Position numbers and translations under genes: made by a program
Assembly (NCBI GenBank): GCA_900758885.1
Contig: CAAETD010000070.1
Location: 32,712 to 96,711 of the forward strand
Origin: an uncultured Collinsella sp.
Lineage (GTDB): Bacteria > Actinomycetota > Coriobacteriia > Coriobacteriales > Coriobacteriaceae
DNA: 64,000 bases
Reading direction: 5' to 3'
In this document: piece by piece, positions 7,286 to 15,056 of the stretch
How positions within the stretch are numbered: the stretch's first letter is position 1
Layout: every line of letters starts with the position of its first letter
Notes under the pieces: model-generated
The model's input: only the letters and a program-made list of their open reading frames with translations
Told to the model about the DNA's origin: nothing
The model's database searches: none

Positions 7286-8374
7286 TTAAAGGCCAACGGC
7301 GGAGAGGATGAGGCCCCAGCCGGCACCGATGACGTACATCATGATCAGGAACAGGACGTTTTCGCGGGCGCTGCGGTTGGTACGGAACAGCACCAGGTAG
7401 CCCACACCGGCAGAGATGAGCGTGCCGGCGAGCATCGGGGCCAGCTGCAGCGCGCCTTCCAGGTACAGTTGCGTGATGACGACGCTGGCCGAGCAGTTGG
7501 GAATCAGGCCGACAAGCGCCGAGCCCAGGACCGCAAGCGTCTCGTTGCCGCGCAGGAACTGCTCGATCGCGGACTCGCCGAAGGTCTCGAGCACGGCGAC
7601 CAGAATCAGCGTCACCAGAAAAATGAATACCGAGACCTGCACGGTGTGCGAGATGGCGCTGCGAATAATCGACAGGAGGGGCGCGCTCTCGTGAGAGTGG
7701 GAGTGACCGTGGCCATCATGGTGTTCATGCTCGCCCCCATGACCGTGATCGTGTCCATGTCCGTGTTCGTACTCGTCCTCGTCTTCATCGCAACCGCAAT
7801 GGTCGCGCTCGCACAGCTCATGGATGTGATCGGCGCTCACGCCCGCCTCGGCCACTTCATCAATGATGTCGCCCCCGGTATGGTCGTCGTGCGCGCAGTT
7901 CACATGAGCCGGATTGGAAGCGGTCCCCAGCACGGTACGGCGAATCGCCGCATGCGCGCGAGCGTTACGACGAAGGCCGCGGATAGCCGCGTCCACGATA
8001 AAGCCCGTGACCAGCGCGATCAGTGCCTTCGAAGCCAAAAGCATCGCCATGGTCTGCACGGGAACCTGCTCGGCAAGTAGCAGCGGCAGCATCTCGTCGG
8101 AGGTCGAAAGGAACACCGCCACCAACGTGCCCAAGGTCACGACGCGACCGGCGTACAGCGTTGCCGCCATGGCCGAAAAGCCGCACTGCGGCACCATACC
8201 CAGCAACGAGCCAACCACGGGACCCGCGGCGCCGGCGCGCTTGATGGCCCCGTTAACGCGGTCGCCCGCGACGTGCTCCAAGGTCTCGAGGGCCAGATAC
8301 GTCACCAACAAAAACGGCACAAGCGAGAGCGTGTCCTTGCCGGCGTCGAGCAGAATATCAATCAGCAAATCCAT
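7286..8374 (-). CDS. ArsP_2-family heavy-metal exporter / putative manganese transporter
   Basis: A 362-residue polytopic membrane protein of the putative 10-TM heavy-metal exporter family, annotated in databases as arsenic efflux or manganese transporter. Two halves each carry a Pro-Asn/Gln-Cys motif in a helix: GMVPQCGFSA near residue 59 and GLIPNCSASV near residue 290. Between them, residues about 185-230 form a long cytosolic or external loop packed with His, Asp and Glu (repeats of GHGHDHGH type), likely a metal-binding buffer. The start is ATG at 8374. The gene reads divergently from the exonuclease; the gap contains CCTAG/CTAGG repeats that could be a metal-regulator site. The exported metal is not certain. 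Confidence 0.75.
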   Translation of the reverse strand: MDLLIDILLDAGKDTLSLVPFLLVTYLALETLEHVAGDRVNGAIKRAGAAGPVVGSLLGMVPQCGFSAMAATLYAGRVVTLGTLVAVFLSTSDEMLPLLLAEQVPVQTMAMLLASKALIALVTGFIVDAAIRGLRRNARAHAAIRRTVLGTASNPAHVNCAHDDHTGGDIIDEVAEAGVSADHIHELCERDHCGCDEDEDEYEHGHGHDHGHGGEHEHHDGHGHSHSHESAPLLSIIRSAISHTVQVSVFIFLVTLILVAVLETFGESAIEQFLRGNETLAVLGSALVGLIPNCSASVVITQLYLEGALQLAPMLAGTLISAGVGYLVLFRTNRSARENVLFLIMMYVIGAGWGLILSAVGL

Positions 8375-8417
8375 GACGGATGGAACCTTTCGTGTCTTTC
8401 GGCAGCATTGTAAAAGT

Positions 8418-8453
8418 CCTAGCGGTCAACTAGGGTATTGTAGTTATCCTAGG
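8418..8453. promoter_or_regulatory. CCTAG/CTAGG repeats upstream of metal exporter
   Basis: CCTAG (8418-8422), CTAGG (8430-8434) and CCTAGG (8448-8453) lie 44-79 bases upstream of the exporter start. On the minus strand a TTGACC is embedded between the sites. The spacing suggests an operator for a metal-responsive regulator, but the regulator is unknown. Confidence 0.3.
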
Positions 8454-8546
8454 CGCGATGCCAATAGTTGCCCATGGTAAACTATCATCTCGCCACATCT
8501 CAATGAACCCGAGCCGCGCGCTGCGGCCCGTCCAAGGAGCAGTTAT

Positions 8547-9515
8547 ATGAACGTTTCACAAGCACTCGAATACGAGCGCCAGCCGTTTATTCCCATGTTT
8601 ATCTATGGCGATCACGGCGCCATGGAGTCCGAGCGCCAGAAGGGCGAGGAGGCCCTTAAGGTGCTCGAAACCGAGTACTTTACCGCCGAGGGCGACCCCA
8701 GCTTCGACTTTGCCACCGTGCGCGACCTGGCTGACCGCAACCGCGACCTGTGCGACCAGATTGGCGAGGCGCGCCTGCGCAACGTGACGCCCGCGACGCT
8801 TTCGCGCGGCCTGTCCGATGCCGACACCTGCGCCGCCATCGGTAAGATGCAAAAGCGCACCGCCGCGTCGGTCATGCGCGAGATCCGCGGCGACCGCGAC
8901 GCGCTCGGCGTGGCCTACGCCCGCAAGCCCATCCAGGGCACCGTGCTCGGTATCGACATCGAGACCACCGGCCGTGCACCCGAGCGCGGCTATATCATCA
9001 ACGTGGGCTGGGAAATCATGGACCTCACCAGCGACGCCGTGCCGCATGACGCCGAGGCACACTACTGCGGCCTGCCCGATATCTACCGCGGCGAGGATGT
9101 GCCGCTGTCGAAAATCCACCACATCACCTGGGACGACATCGACGGCAAAACGCCCTTCCGCGAGAACAAGGAATTACAGAAGCAGCTGCTCAAGCTTATG
9201 AAGAAGTACCCGTACATGGCGCATAACGCCGCGTTCGAGGACAGCTGGTTCAAAATTCATCTGGACGGTTACGCCGAGGCACGCCGCGCCGGCAAGATTA
9301 TCGTCATCGACTCGCGCCAGATCTGCCGCAGCTTGGACGCCGACGTGCGCTCGCTCCCCCGCGAGTCCGCGCCCGCCGCGCTCGAGAACTGGGCGCGCCG
9401 CCGTGGCACCCTCGCCGCCGATGCCAACGAGCAGCATCTGGGTCTGGACGACACCGACCTCATGCTCCGCACCGTCCAAGCCGAGTTCAACCTCAAGAAC
9501 CTGTTTGCCAAGTAG
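8547..9515 (+). CDS. DEDDh 3'-5' exonuclease domain protein
   Basis: A 322-residue protein. Residues about 1-125 form a charged N-terminal region without a recognised domain. Residues about 130-320 are a DnaQ-like DEDDh exonuclease: Exo I GIDIETTG (Asp and Glu ligands), Exo II YPYMAHNAAFEDSWF (Asp) and Exo III HLGLDDTDLM with the His-x4-Asp pair. All four acidic ligands and the catalytic His are present, so it should be active on DNA or RNA 3' ends. The ATG follows AAGGAGCAG. It has no polymerase partner nearby, so it is not assignable as a DnaQ proofreading subunit. A repair or RNA-processing role is possible. Confidence 0.8.
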   Translation: MNVSQALEYERQPFIPMFIYGDHGAMESERQKGEEALKVLETEYFTAEGDPSFDFATVRDLADRNRDLCDQIGEARLRNVTPATLSRGLSDADTCAAIGKMQKRTAASVMREIRGDRDALGVAYARKPIQGTVLGIDIETTGRAPERGYIINVGWEIMDLTSDAVPHDAEAHYCGLPDIYRGEDVPLSKIHHITWDDIDGKTPFRENKELQKQLLKLMKKYPYMAHNAAFEDSWFKIHLDGYAEARRAGKIIVIDSRQICRSLDADVRSLPRESAPAALENWARRRGTLAADANEQHLGLDDTDLMLRTVQAEFNLKNLFAK

Positions 9516-9866
9516 AAACGTCTACGACAAACTCCGGCGTAGATCACGAGCGGCCTCGCAGCGGAAAACCCCGCAGCGGGGCCGCCCTACATTCCACAGA
9601 TAGATCTGCCATCACAAATTCTGAACCCTCATTTTGAACGATTTTGGCCAATTCCCGACACGTAATTCGTTGTCGAATGGTGATGCATCACAATCAAATG
9701 TGCAGCAATTGAGTAGTTATATGCTATAGCTAAGCTGCGAAAACTTTTATTTAGGGCATACCAACTCATAATTGCGTCAAGCTTTTGGACAGCATTTGGT
9801 TAGACCTCTAAAACGACTTTTTCACTCAGCGCCATCAACACGGCATTAGCTGACACGATATATACC
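9516..9866. other. A/T-rich non-coding stretch
   Basis: No credible gene. Near 9551-9585 a GC-rich palindromic segment (CCCCG/CGGGG) follows the exonuclease and may aid termination, but it has no T-run. From about 9600 composition turns A/T-rich, unlike the rest of the window. It contains a perfect 12-bp palindrome GTGATGCATCAC (9680-9691) and a TATAGCTA palindrome near 9725. These probably belong to the regulatory region of the following accessory gene. Confidence 0.5.
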
Positions 9867-11057
9867 ATGAGTATCGTATTGTCACATACCACTGCAAAAG
9901 CGGTCTACCAGGCCGTGCATTCGGTGTCTGCGAAAGGCATCGAGTCCTGTAACCCTGCCGCGATTTACGGATCATGTCCCACCGGAACGCTCCTTGACGC
10001 AGCCGCAGAATGGCTCACCAAACATGATGTTTCCCTCGGCGCAAATGATTCCCTCGAGGTGATGGTGTTTGATCGCAGGAATGCGCGCTATGCAATGAAC
10101 TGTCAATGCCACGTTTCGTCAAAACGATTCTCGAACTCACGCTTTATAGAGCTTGAAGATGGCATCTTCATTGTTGGCGTTGAGCTTTGCGCACTTCAAG
10201 CCGCCACCTATCTCCCTTTTCGCGAACTGGTGGAGTACTACTTTGAATTGTGCAGCGCTTACTCCCTTGGAACCGGCTCTTCCACCTCTTATAACGAGCG
10301 TTTCGCGCTCACCTCGACCGAGAGGTTAAAGCAGTTCTTTAATTCCATTACCAGATGCGACGGTTTGGCCCTTGCCCGAAAGGCGATCCAATGTGTACGC
10401 GACGGATGCCGGTCTCCCATGGAAACGGCATTTGTCATGATGCTAACGCTGCCCAAAAGCGAAGGAGGGCTTGGTATTAAGGGAATTGAGACCGATTACG
10501 AGGTGCAGGTCACCGCCGCCGCAAAGAATCTCACGAGACGCAAAAAGTTCTTTATGGATGCGTATCTAAAGAAATCTCGCACAGACATTGAATACAACGG
10601 TTTTTATCATGACGCGGAAGAAGACCGCGCCATCGATGAGGAACGCAAGAATGCGCTTGCGTCCATGGGATACGGAATCATCACCGTCAGCCGTTATTCC
10701 TTTATGCATGCCAGCTCTTTCGTTAGGGTCATGGAAGCAATCCAGCGGAAAGAGGGCGTACGCCCCTCGCGTCTACCAAAAGACTTTCAAATCATGCAAG
10801 AGGACCTGAGACAGTTTGTGCTCAGAAGGTTTATAGAAGAGAAAAGGCGAATTCAGAAGCAGCTTCGCCAGGATTCCGAAGAGCGCCAACGAATCGACCT
10901 CGAAAAAGCAACACTCGAAGGCATCACGCTGGATGACCCGACAATTAATGAAGTTACAGCAATCGATGACATGCAGACAGTCGAATCCGACAGCCCATCA
11001 TTTGCCCAAACAAGCAGCCTCGCGCCCGAGGGCAGGGTCTTCGGGGCCGGAGACTAG
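9867..11057 (+). CDS. Orphan PD-(D/E)XK-like endonuclease-domain protein
   Basis: A 396-residue protein I cannot name. The N-terminal half (1-170) has no clear domain. Around residues 183-290 the pattern is endonuclease-like: SPMETAF (Glu near 186), TDIEYNGFYHD (Asp 240, Glu 242, then Gly and His) and DEERKNALASMGYGII. This resembles the DUF559/Vsr-like nuclease core, where a strand reading D-x-E-x-x-G-x-x-H is followed by a DxxR helix and a Gly-aromatic turn. A charged, coiled-coil-prone tail (about 305-350) and an acidic low-complexity end follow. It is visibly more A/T-rich than its neighbours and lies between an A/T-rich gap and an inverted-repeat element, so transfer is likely. Confidence 0.5.
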   Translation: MSIVLSHTTAKAVYQAVHSVSAKGIESCNPAAIYGSCPTGTLLDAAAEWLTKHDVSLGANDSLEVMVFDRRNARYAMNCQCHVSSKRFSNSRFIELEDGIFIVGVELCALQAATYLPFRELVEYYFELCSAYSLGTGSSTSYNERFALTSTERLKQFFNSITRCDGLALARKAIQCVRDGCRSPMETAFVMMLTLPKSEGGLGIKGIETDYEVQVTAAAKNLTRRKKFFMDAYLKKSRTDIEYNGFYHDAEEDRAIDEERKNALASMGYGIITVSRYSFMHASSFVRVMEAIQRKEGVRPSRLPKDFQIMQEDLRQFVLRRFIEEKRRIQKQLRQDSEERQRIDLEKATLEGITLDDPTINEVTAIDDMQTVESDSPSFAQTSSLAPEGRVFGAGD

Positions 11058-11066
11058 GCCGGCTAA

Positions 11067-11320
11067 CAAGGTGGGTACCCTAGCGACGTGCAAAATTGCG
11101 AGTATTCAGCAGGGTCGGGTGTCTATCACCCTCGAGTGGATCCAAATGTGGAGCGAAATCACTCTTGCGTGAGAGCGTTAGGCAACATTTGAGGAAGAAC
11201 TCATCGGATTAACACCCTAAGATAACTCTTGAACTGCATTATATGACCTGCAATAAATTAGCGGACCCCTATAGTTGCAGAATACTCCATTTTTTGCACG
11301 GCACGAGGGTACCCACCTTG
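11067..11320. repeat. 254-bp MITE-like element with ~45-bp imperfect inverted ends
   Basis: The outer 15 bp are perfect (CAAGGTGGGTACCCT at 11067-11081, AGGGTACCCACCTTG at 11306-11320). After a variable 6-nt block both arms continue inward with GTGCAAAA, a variable 4-nt block, and GAGTATTC. The arms therefore extend about 45 bp. The interior (about 165 bp) is non-coding. No target duplication is evident. It separates the PD-(D/E)XK gene from the arsR promoter. Confidence 0.6.
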
Positions 11321-11402
11321 GCATCGACTATCAAAAAACGCTCAGTCCGGGATCTCGTCCACTATTCCCCATCATTTTGTACAACGAATTACCTGAACGT
11401 CA

Positions 11403-11462
11403 TTGACATATGAACATGCACTCATATAATCGAAAGTAAATTATATGAGCGCATGTTCATAT
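11403..11462 (+). promoter_or_regulatory. arsR promoter with ArsR/SmtB-type operator
   Basis: A near-consensus promoter is present: TTGACA (11403-11408), a 16-bp spacer and TATAAT (11425-11430). It is overlaid by a large inverted repeat. The left arm (11408-11430) and right arm (11440-11462) match at 22 of 23 positions and contain TGAACATG and CATGTTCA cores. This layout, with the operator covering the -10 and start site, fits autorepression by the ArsR/CadC-type protein encoded next. Confidence 0.8.
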
Positions 11463-11476
11463 GAAAGGATATTGCA

Positions 11477-11842
11477 ATGAGCATCCGCGTTGATGAAACG
11501 AAACTCGACATCGAGGCCACCGAACCCGCGATCCCGACCACCTGCTCGCCCGAGGACCTTCCCGACGAGGAGCTTCTCTACGACCTCGCCGACCTGTTCA
11601 AGGTCTTCAGCGACACCACGCGCATCAAGATCCTTTACGCCCTCATGGGCCGCGAGCTCTGCGTGGCAGACATCGCCGAAGCGACCGAAACCTCGCAGTC
11701 CGCGGTGTCGCACCAGCTGCGCACACTCAAGCAGTCGCACCTGGTTAAATTCCGGCGCGACGGGCGCAATATCCTATACTCGCTCGCCGACGACCACGTC
11801 TACACCATGCTCAACCAGGGCATGAGCCATATCTGCGAATAG
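11477..11842 (+). CDS. ArsR/SmtB-family metal-sensing repressor (CadC/CzrA-like)
   Basis: A 121-residue winged-helix repressor that should release its operator when metal binds. Two potential metal sites are visible. The alpha3 type comprises Cys23 in the N-terminal arm and Cys62 in ELCVADIA. The alpha5 type is D105-x-H107-x10-H118-x2-E121 near the C-terminus, as in CzrA and SmtB but with Glu replacing the last His. The recognition helix is the TSQSAVSHQLRTLK region. It heads a plus-strand unit with an HMA protein and a P1B ATPase, so Zn, Cd or Pb is the likely signal. The promoter contains a strong matching inverted repeat. Confidence 0.9.
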   Translation: MSIRVDETKLDIEATEPAIPTTCSPEDLPDEELLYDLADLFKVFSDTTRIKILYALMGRELCVADIAEATETSQSAVSHQLRTLKQSHLVKFRRDGRNILYSLADDHVYTMLNQGMSHICE

Positions 11843-11904
11843 CAACCAACCACGGTACCAGCGCGGCCTGCACCCAAGCCGCAAAAACGGGAAAGGAACC
11901 CACC

Positions 11905-12123
11905 ATGAAAAAGCAGTACAAGCTCGATGAGATCGATTGCGCCAACTGTGCGCGCGAGCTTCAGGACGAGCTGGCCAAGCTCGAGGGCGTCAAGTCCGTT
12001 TCGGTCAACTTTATGACCCAGAAGCTAACGCTCGAGGCCAATGAAGCCGAGTTCGACGAGGTCCTCGACCGCGTTGTGGAGTTCACCGCCGACGCCGAGC
12101 CGGACTGCGAGATCATTCTCTAG
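11905..12123 (+). CDS. Free-standing heavy-metal-associated (HMA) domain protein
   Basis: A 72-residue protein with one ferredoxin-like HMA domain. The metal-binding pair is Cys12 and Cys15 in DCANCAREL, followed by the usual helix and a VKSVSVNFMTQKLTLE strand pair. It is probably a cytosolic metallochaperone for the next gene's ATPase, which itself has no N-terminal HMA domain. The ATG follows GGAAAGGAA. It lies between the ArsR gene and the ATPase, with a second operator-like sequence just downstream. Confidence 0.9.
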   Translation: MKKQYKLDEIDCANCARELQDELAKLEGVKSVSVNFMTQKLTLEANEAEFDEVLDRVVEFTADAEPDCEIIL

Positions 12124-12180
12124 CTCAGGTTTACGCCAACCCGCAAGGCCGCGCTTGCCGTGGCCTTTGCTCGCGAAATT

Positions 12181-12200
12181 GTATGAGCGAGTGTTCATAC
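12181..12200. promoter_or_regulatory. Second ArsR-type operator before the P1B ATPase
   Basis: ATGAGCGAGTGTTCAT lies within GTATGAGCGAGTGTTCATAC, an imperfect palindrome. It matches the right arm of the arsR operator (ATGAGCGCATGTTCAT) at 14 of 16 positions. It lies 24 bases upstream of the ATPase start, so the same repressor may bind at two points of the unit. Confidence 0.65.
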
Positions 12201-12223
12201 ATTCAAATGGGAGGATACGAGTC

Positions 12224-14176
12224 ATGGCCACCGCCGACCCCAAGAAGAAAAAGAAGAAGCGTAGGAAAAAAGAGTCGCTCGAGCATAAGCGCAACCGCAT
12301 CCTGGTAGCGCTGGGCATTTTTGCCGTGGTGTACGCCCTCGATGAGCTCGGCACCCTCACCGCCGCATTCGGTACCCCGGGCGACATCTACGCCAGCTTT
12401 ATGCTGTTCCTCATACCGTTTTTGATTGCCGGCTACGACGTGCTGCAAAAGGCATTCAATAACATCCGCCGCGGCAAGGCCTTCGATGAGAGCTTCCTTA
12501 TGGCAGTCGCGACCATCGGCGCGTTTGCCATGGTGCTCTTCCCCGACACAGACCCGCACATGGCCGAAGGCGCCGCCGTCATGCTGTTCTACCAGGTCGG
12601 CGAGCTGTTCCAGGCATACGCCGTGGGCAAGAGCCGCAAGTCGATCAGCGCCATGATGGACATCGCGCCCGACTACGCTAACGTCGAGCAAGCCGACGGC
12701 TCACTCGAACAGGTCTTCCCCGATGACATCGCGGTCGGCACCGTGATCGTGGTCAAGCCCGGCGAGCGCGTGCCTATCGACGGCGTCATCGTCGAGGGCG
12801 AAACCCAGCTCGACACCGCCGCACTCACGGGCGAGTCAGTTCCCCGCCCCGCCAAGTCCGGCGACGATATCATCAGCGGCTGCATCAACATGACGGGGCT
12901 CATCCACGTGCGCACCACCAAGCCATTTGGCGAATCCACCGTCGCGCGCGTCCTGGAGCTCGTAGAAAACGCCAGCGAAAAGAAGGCGCGCACCGAGAAC
13001 TTCATCACGCGCTTTGCCCGCATCTACACGCCCGCCGTCACCGGCGCTGCCGCGGTGCTCGCGCTCGGCGGCGGCTTGGTCACCGGCGCCTGGTCCGACT
13101 GGATCCTGCGCGGCCTGACCTTCCTGGTCGTCAGCTGCCCGTGCGCGCTCGTGATTAGCGTCCCGCTCAGCTTCTTTGGCGGCATTGGCGGCGCATCCAA
13201 GCTGGGCGTCCTCATCAAGGGCTCCAACTACCTCGAGACGCTCGCCGATGTGGACACCGTCGTCTTTGACAAGACCGGCACGCTCACCAACGGCACGTTT
13301 TCGGTCGTGGCGGTACACCCCGAAGCCGGCTATACCGAGCAGTCGTTGCTCGAGGTCGCCGCCCTTGCCGAGTCGTTCTCCGACCATCCCATCGCGCAGT
13401 CCGTGCGTGTCGCCTACCAGGGCGAGGTCGACCCCAAGCGCGTTAGCGACTCCGCCAACGACGCGGGCCACGGCGTGACGGCGACCATCGACGGCAAGCA
13501 TGTCGTCGTCGGCAACGCCAAGATGCTCGCCGCGGCCGGCGTTGAAACACCGGACTGTGAGGTTGTCGGCACGATCCTCCACGTGCTCGTAGACGGCGTG
13601 TATGTCGGCCACATCGTGATTGCTGATACCGTAAAGGCCGATGCCGAACAGACGATTCGCGACCTGCACGCCGCCGGCGTTAAGCGCACCGTTATGCTCA
13701 CGGGCGACCGCGAGGAAGTGGCTGCGTCTGTTGCCGAACAGTTGGGGCTCGACGAGTTCCACGCGCAGCTGCTGCCGGGCGACAAGGTCGAGCGTGTCGA
13801 GGCATTGCTGGCGGCCGAGTCGGGTAAAGGTAAGCTCGCCTTTGTGGGCGACGGCATCAACGATGCACCCGTGCTCACCCGCGCCGATGTGGGCATTGCC
13901 ATGGGCGCCATGGGGTCCGACGCCGCGATTGAGGCCGCCGACGTGGTGCTCATGGATGACAAGCCGTCCAACATCTCCCGCGCGATCCGCGTGGCGCGCA
14001 AGACCATGTCGATTGTCTGGCAGAACATCATCTTCGCGCTGGGGATTAAGCTGCTGATCCTGGTGCTTGCGGCGTTCGGCATCGCCAACATGTGGCTTGC
14101 CGTCTTTGGCGACGTGGGCGTGGCAATCATAGCCATCCTGAACGCCATGCGCGCGATGGGTGTCAAGAACCTGTAG
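12224..14176 (+). CDS. Heavy-metal translocating P1B-type ATPase (Zn/Cd/Pb class)
   Basis: A 650-residue membrane pump that exports divalent heavy metals using ATP. The order of motifs is standard: actuator TGES near residue 203, CPC metal site in helix 6 (Cys305 and Cys307 in SCPCALVIS), phosphorylated Asp349 in DKTGTLTNG, the HP motif in SDHPIAQS, and GDGINDAPVL near the C-terminus. The N-terminus has a run of Lys/Arg (residues 7-17) instead of an HMA domain; that domain is supplied by the preceding gene. The ATG at 12224 follows GGGAGG; the longer frame back to 12041 overlaps the HMA gene. CPC without extra His-rich tails favours Zn, Cd or Pb. Confidence 0.92.
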   Translation: MATADPKKKKKKRRKKESLEHKRNRILVALGIFAVVYALDELGTLTAAFGTPGDIYASFMLFLIPFLIAGYDVLQKAFNNIRRGKAFDESFLMAVATIGAFAMVLFPDTDPHMAEGAAVMLFYQVGELFQAYAVGKSRKSISAMMDIAPDYANVEQADGSLEQVFPDDIAVGTVIVVKPGERVPIDGVIVEGETQLDTAALTGESVPRPAKSGDDIISGCINMTGLIHVRTTKPFGESTVARVLELVENASEKKARTENFITRFARIYTPAVTGAAAVLALGGGLVTGAWSDWILRGLTFLVVSCPCALVISVPLSFFGGIGGASKLGVLIKGSNYLETLADVDTVVFDKTGTLTNGTFSVVAVHPEAGYTEQSLLEVAALAESFSDHPIAQSVRVAYQGEVDPKRVSDSANDAGHGVTATIDGKHVVVGNAKMLAAAGVETPDCEVVGTILHVLVDGVYVGHIVIADTVKADAEQTIRDLHAAGVKRTVMLTGDREEVAASVAEQLGLDEFHAQLLPGDKVERVEALLAAESGKGKLAFVGDGINDAPVLTRADVGIAMGAMGSDAAIEAADVVLMDDKPSNISRAIRVARKTMSIVWQNIIFALGIKLLILVLAAFGIANMWLAVFGDVGVAIIAILNAMRAMGVKNL

Positions 14177-14192
14177 CGCTCGTGGTCCCTCT

Positions 14193-14319
14193 GGCCGGGG
14201 CCGGGCTTGGTTTTGAAAACGTCCTCGCGCATGAGGCCCGCCTTTCCTGCTCCTGCGGAGCAACGGAAAGGCGGGCCTCGCGCTGAGGAATGTTTTCAAA
14301 ACCAAGCCCGGCCCCGGCC
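14193..14319. repeat. 127-nt long inverted repeat (near-perfect hairpin)
   Basis: The outer 28 bp are a perfect inverted repeat (arms 14193-14220 and 14292-14319, starting GGCCGGGGCCGGGCTTGG). A short imperfect block follows, then a second perfect stem (GAGGCCCGCCTTTCC pairing with GGAAAGGCGGGCCTC). The loop holds TGCTCC/GGAGCA. Total stem length is about 55 bp. It lies 16 bases after the ATPase stop. It could terminate transcription or be a mobile hairpin; there is no T-run on either side. The following ~138 bases to the regulator's stop hold only a small CGCGCC/GGCGCG hairpin. Confidence 0.7.
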
Positions 14320-14457
14320 TGCGGTGACGTTGTTGACGGTTCTTGGGCATCGCTTGCTGGCGGGGTTCCTTGTCTGAGTTGGAGTTAGTTGGTGGGGCTA
14401 CTGGTCCCGATCGCTGTCCCGCGCCTTTGGCGCGGGAGGCGCGCCGCTGCGGGAATG

Positions 14458-14847
14458 CTAGTCGGTCATTGTTGGCGCCGAAGCGCCATCCCGCCTCAGC
14501 ATCGACCTTAGCTTCTCGAAGCTCTCCTCGCTCAGGCAATGTTCCATGTGGCAGCCCTCTTGCGAGGCAACCTCAGGCGCTACGCCTGCGTCCTCGAGCA
14601 GCCCTACAAAAAAGCAATGGCGCTCCCACATTTGGCGAGCGACCTCCAGACCGCGTTCCGTCAGATGCACATCGCGTTTGCCCATCTCCACGTAGCCGTT
14701 ACTCTCTAAGGTCGCCATGGCCTTGGAAACGCTCGCCTTGGTTACGCCCAGGTATTCGGCAACGTCAATCGATCGAACGATGCCTTGGTGCTTCGAGAGC
14801 ACATAAATAGATTCGAGATAGTCTTCTCCGGATTCACGTAGGGCCAT
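14458..14847 (-). CDS. DtxR/MntR-family metal-dependent repressor
   Basis: A 129-residue regulator: winged helix at residues 1-70 and a dimerisation and metal-binding domain after it, without an SH3-like tail. Metal ligands align with MntR numbering: Asp9, Glu12, His77, Glu102 and His103. The position equivalent to MntR Glu99 is Cys99 (in GCHMEH), as in iron-sensing DtxR and IdeR. The site is therefore a hybrid of manganese and iron types. The ATG at 14847 was preferred over a start 25 codons upstream because AAAGG precedes it. It may control the iron-box nitroreductase or the metal exporter elsewhere in the window. Confidence 0.85.
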   Translation of the reverse strand: MALRESGEDYLESIYVLSKHQGIVRSIDVAEYLGVTKASVSKAMATLESNGYVEMGKRDVHLTERGLEVARQMWERHCFFVGLLEDAGVAPEVASQEGCHMEHCLSEESFEKLRSMLRRDGASAPTMTD

Positions 14848-14872
14848 GGGCCGCCTTTCGCGATGATTGCTA

Positions 14873-14902
14873 GTTAGCCTTTGGATACTTTCCACGGCTA
14901 AC
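14873..14902. promoter_or_regulatory. Inverted GTTAGCC repeats upstream of the DtxR/MntR gene
   Basis: GTTAGCC (14873-14879) and GGCTAAC (14896-14902) are inverted with a 16-base spacer, and GTTAACC follows near 14945. GTTAGCC resembles half of a DtxR box. The site lies 26-55 bases upstream of the regulator's start, consistent with autoregulation. Confidence 0.45.
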
Positions 14903-14985
14903 TTTACCGCGAAGTTGCCCATGTCTTACTACGTTGTTTAAAAAGTTAACCGTGTTTCACAAAACGCACAGGACGAAAACAAAAC

Positions 14986-15013
14986 GGGGACACGCCCCGC
15001 AAGGAGTGTCCCC
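14986..15013. repeat. GGGGACAC/GTGTCCCC hairpin
   Basis: A perfect 8-bp stem encloses a GC-rich loop. It is followed by a second related unit: CCCCAGGTGCCG is echoed by CCCCAAGTGCCG about 28 bases later. It lies between the DtxR-type gene and the HAD phosphatase stop, with no T-run. Confidence 0.45.
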
Positions 15014-15056
15014 AGGTGCCGGCAGATAAGGAACGTCCCCAAGTGCCGAGCCGCAG

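Noticed and set aside
7600..7800. Repeat-rich GC stretch as a possible CRISPR or tandem repeat
   Set aside because: It encodes the His-rich loop of the exporter; codons explain the repetition.
12041..12223. N-terminal extension of the P1B ATPase
   Set aside because: It overlaps the HMA gene in another frame and lacks a ribosome site; the ATG at 12224 has GGGAGG.
12836..14539. 567-codon minus frame opposite the P1B ATPase
   Set aside because: Antisense to clear CPC and DKTG motifs; it also crosses the inverted repeat.
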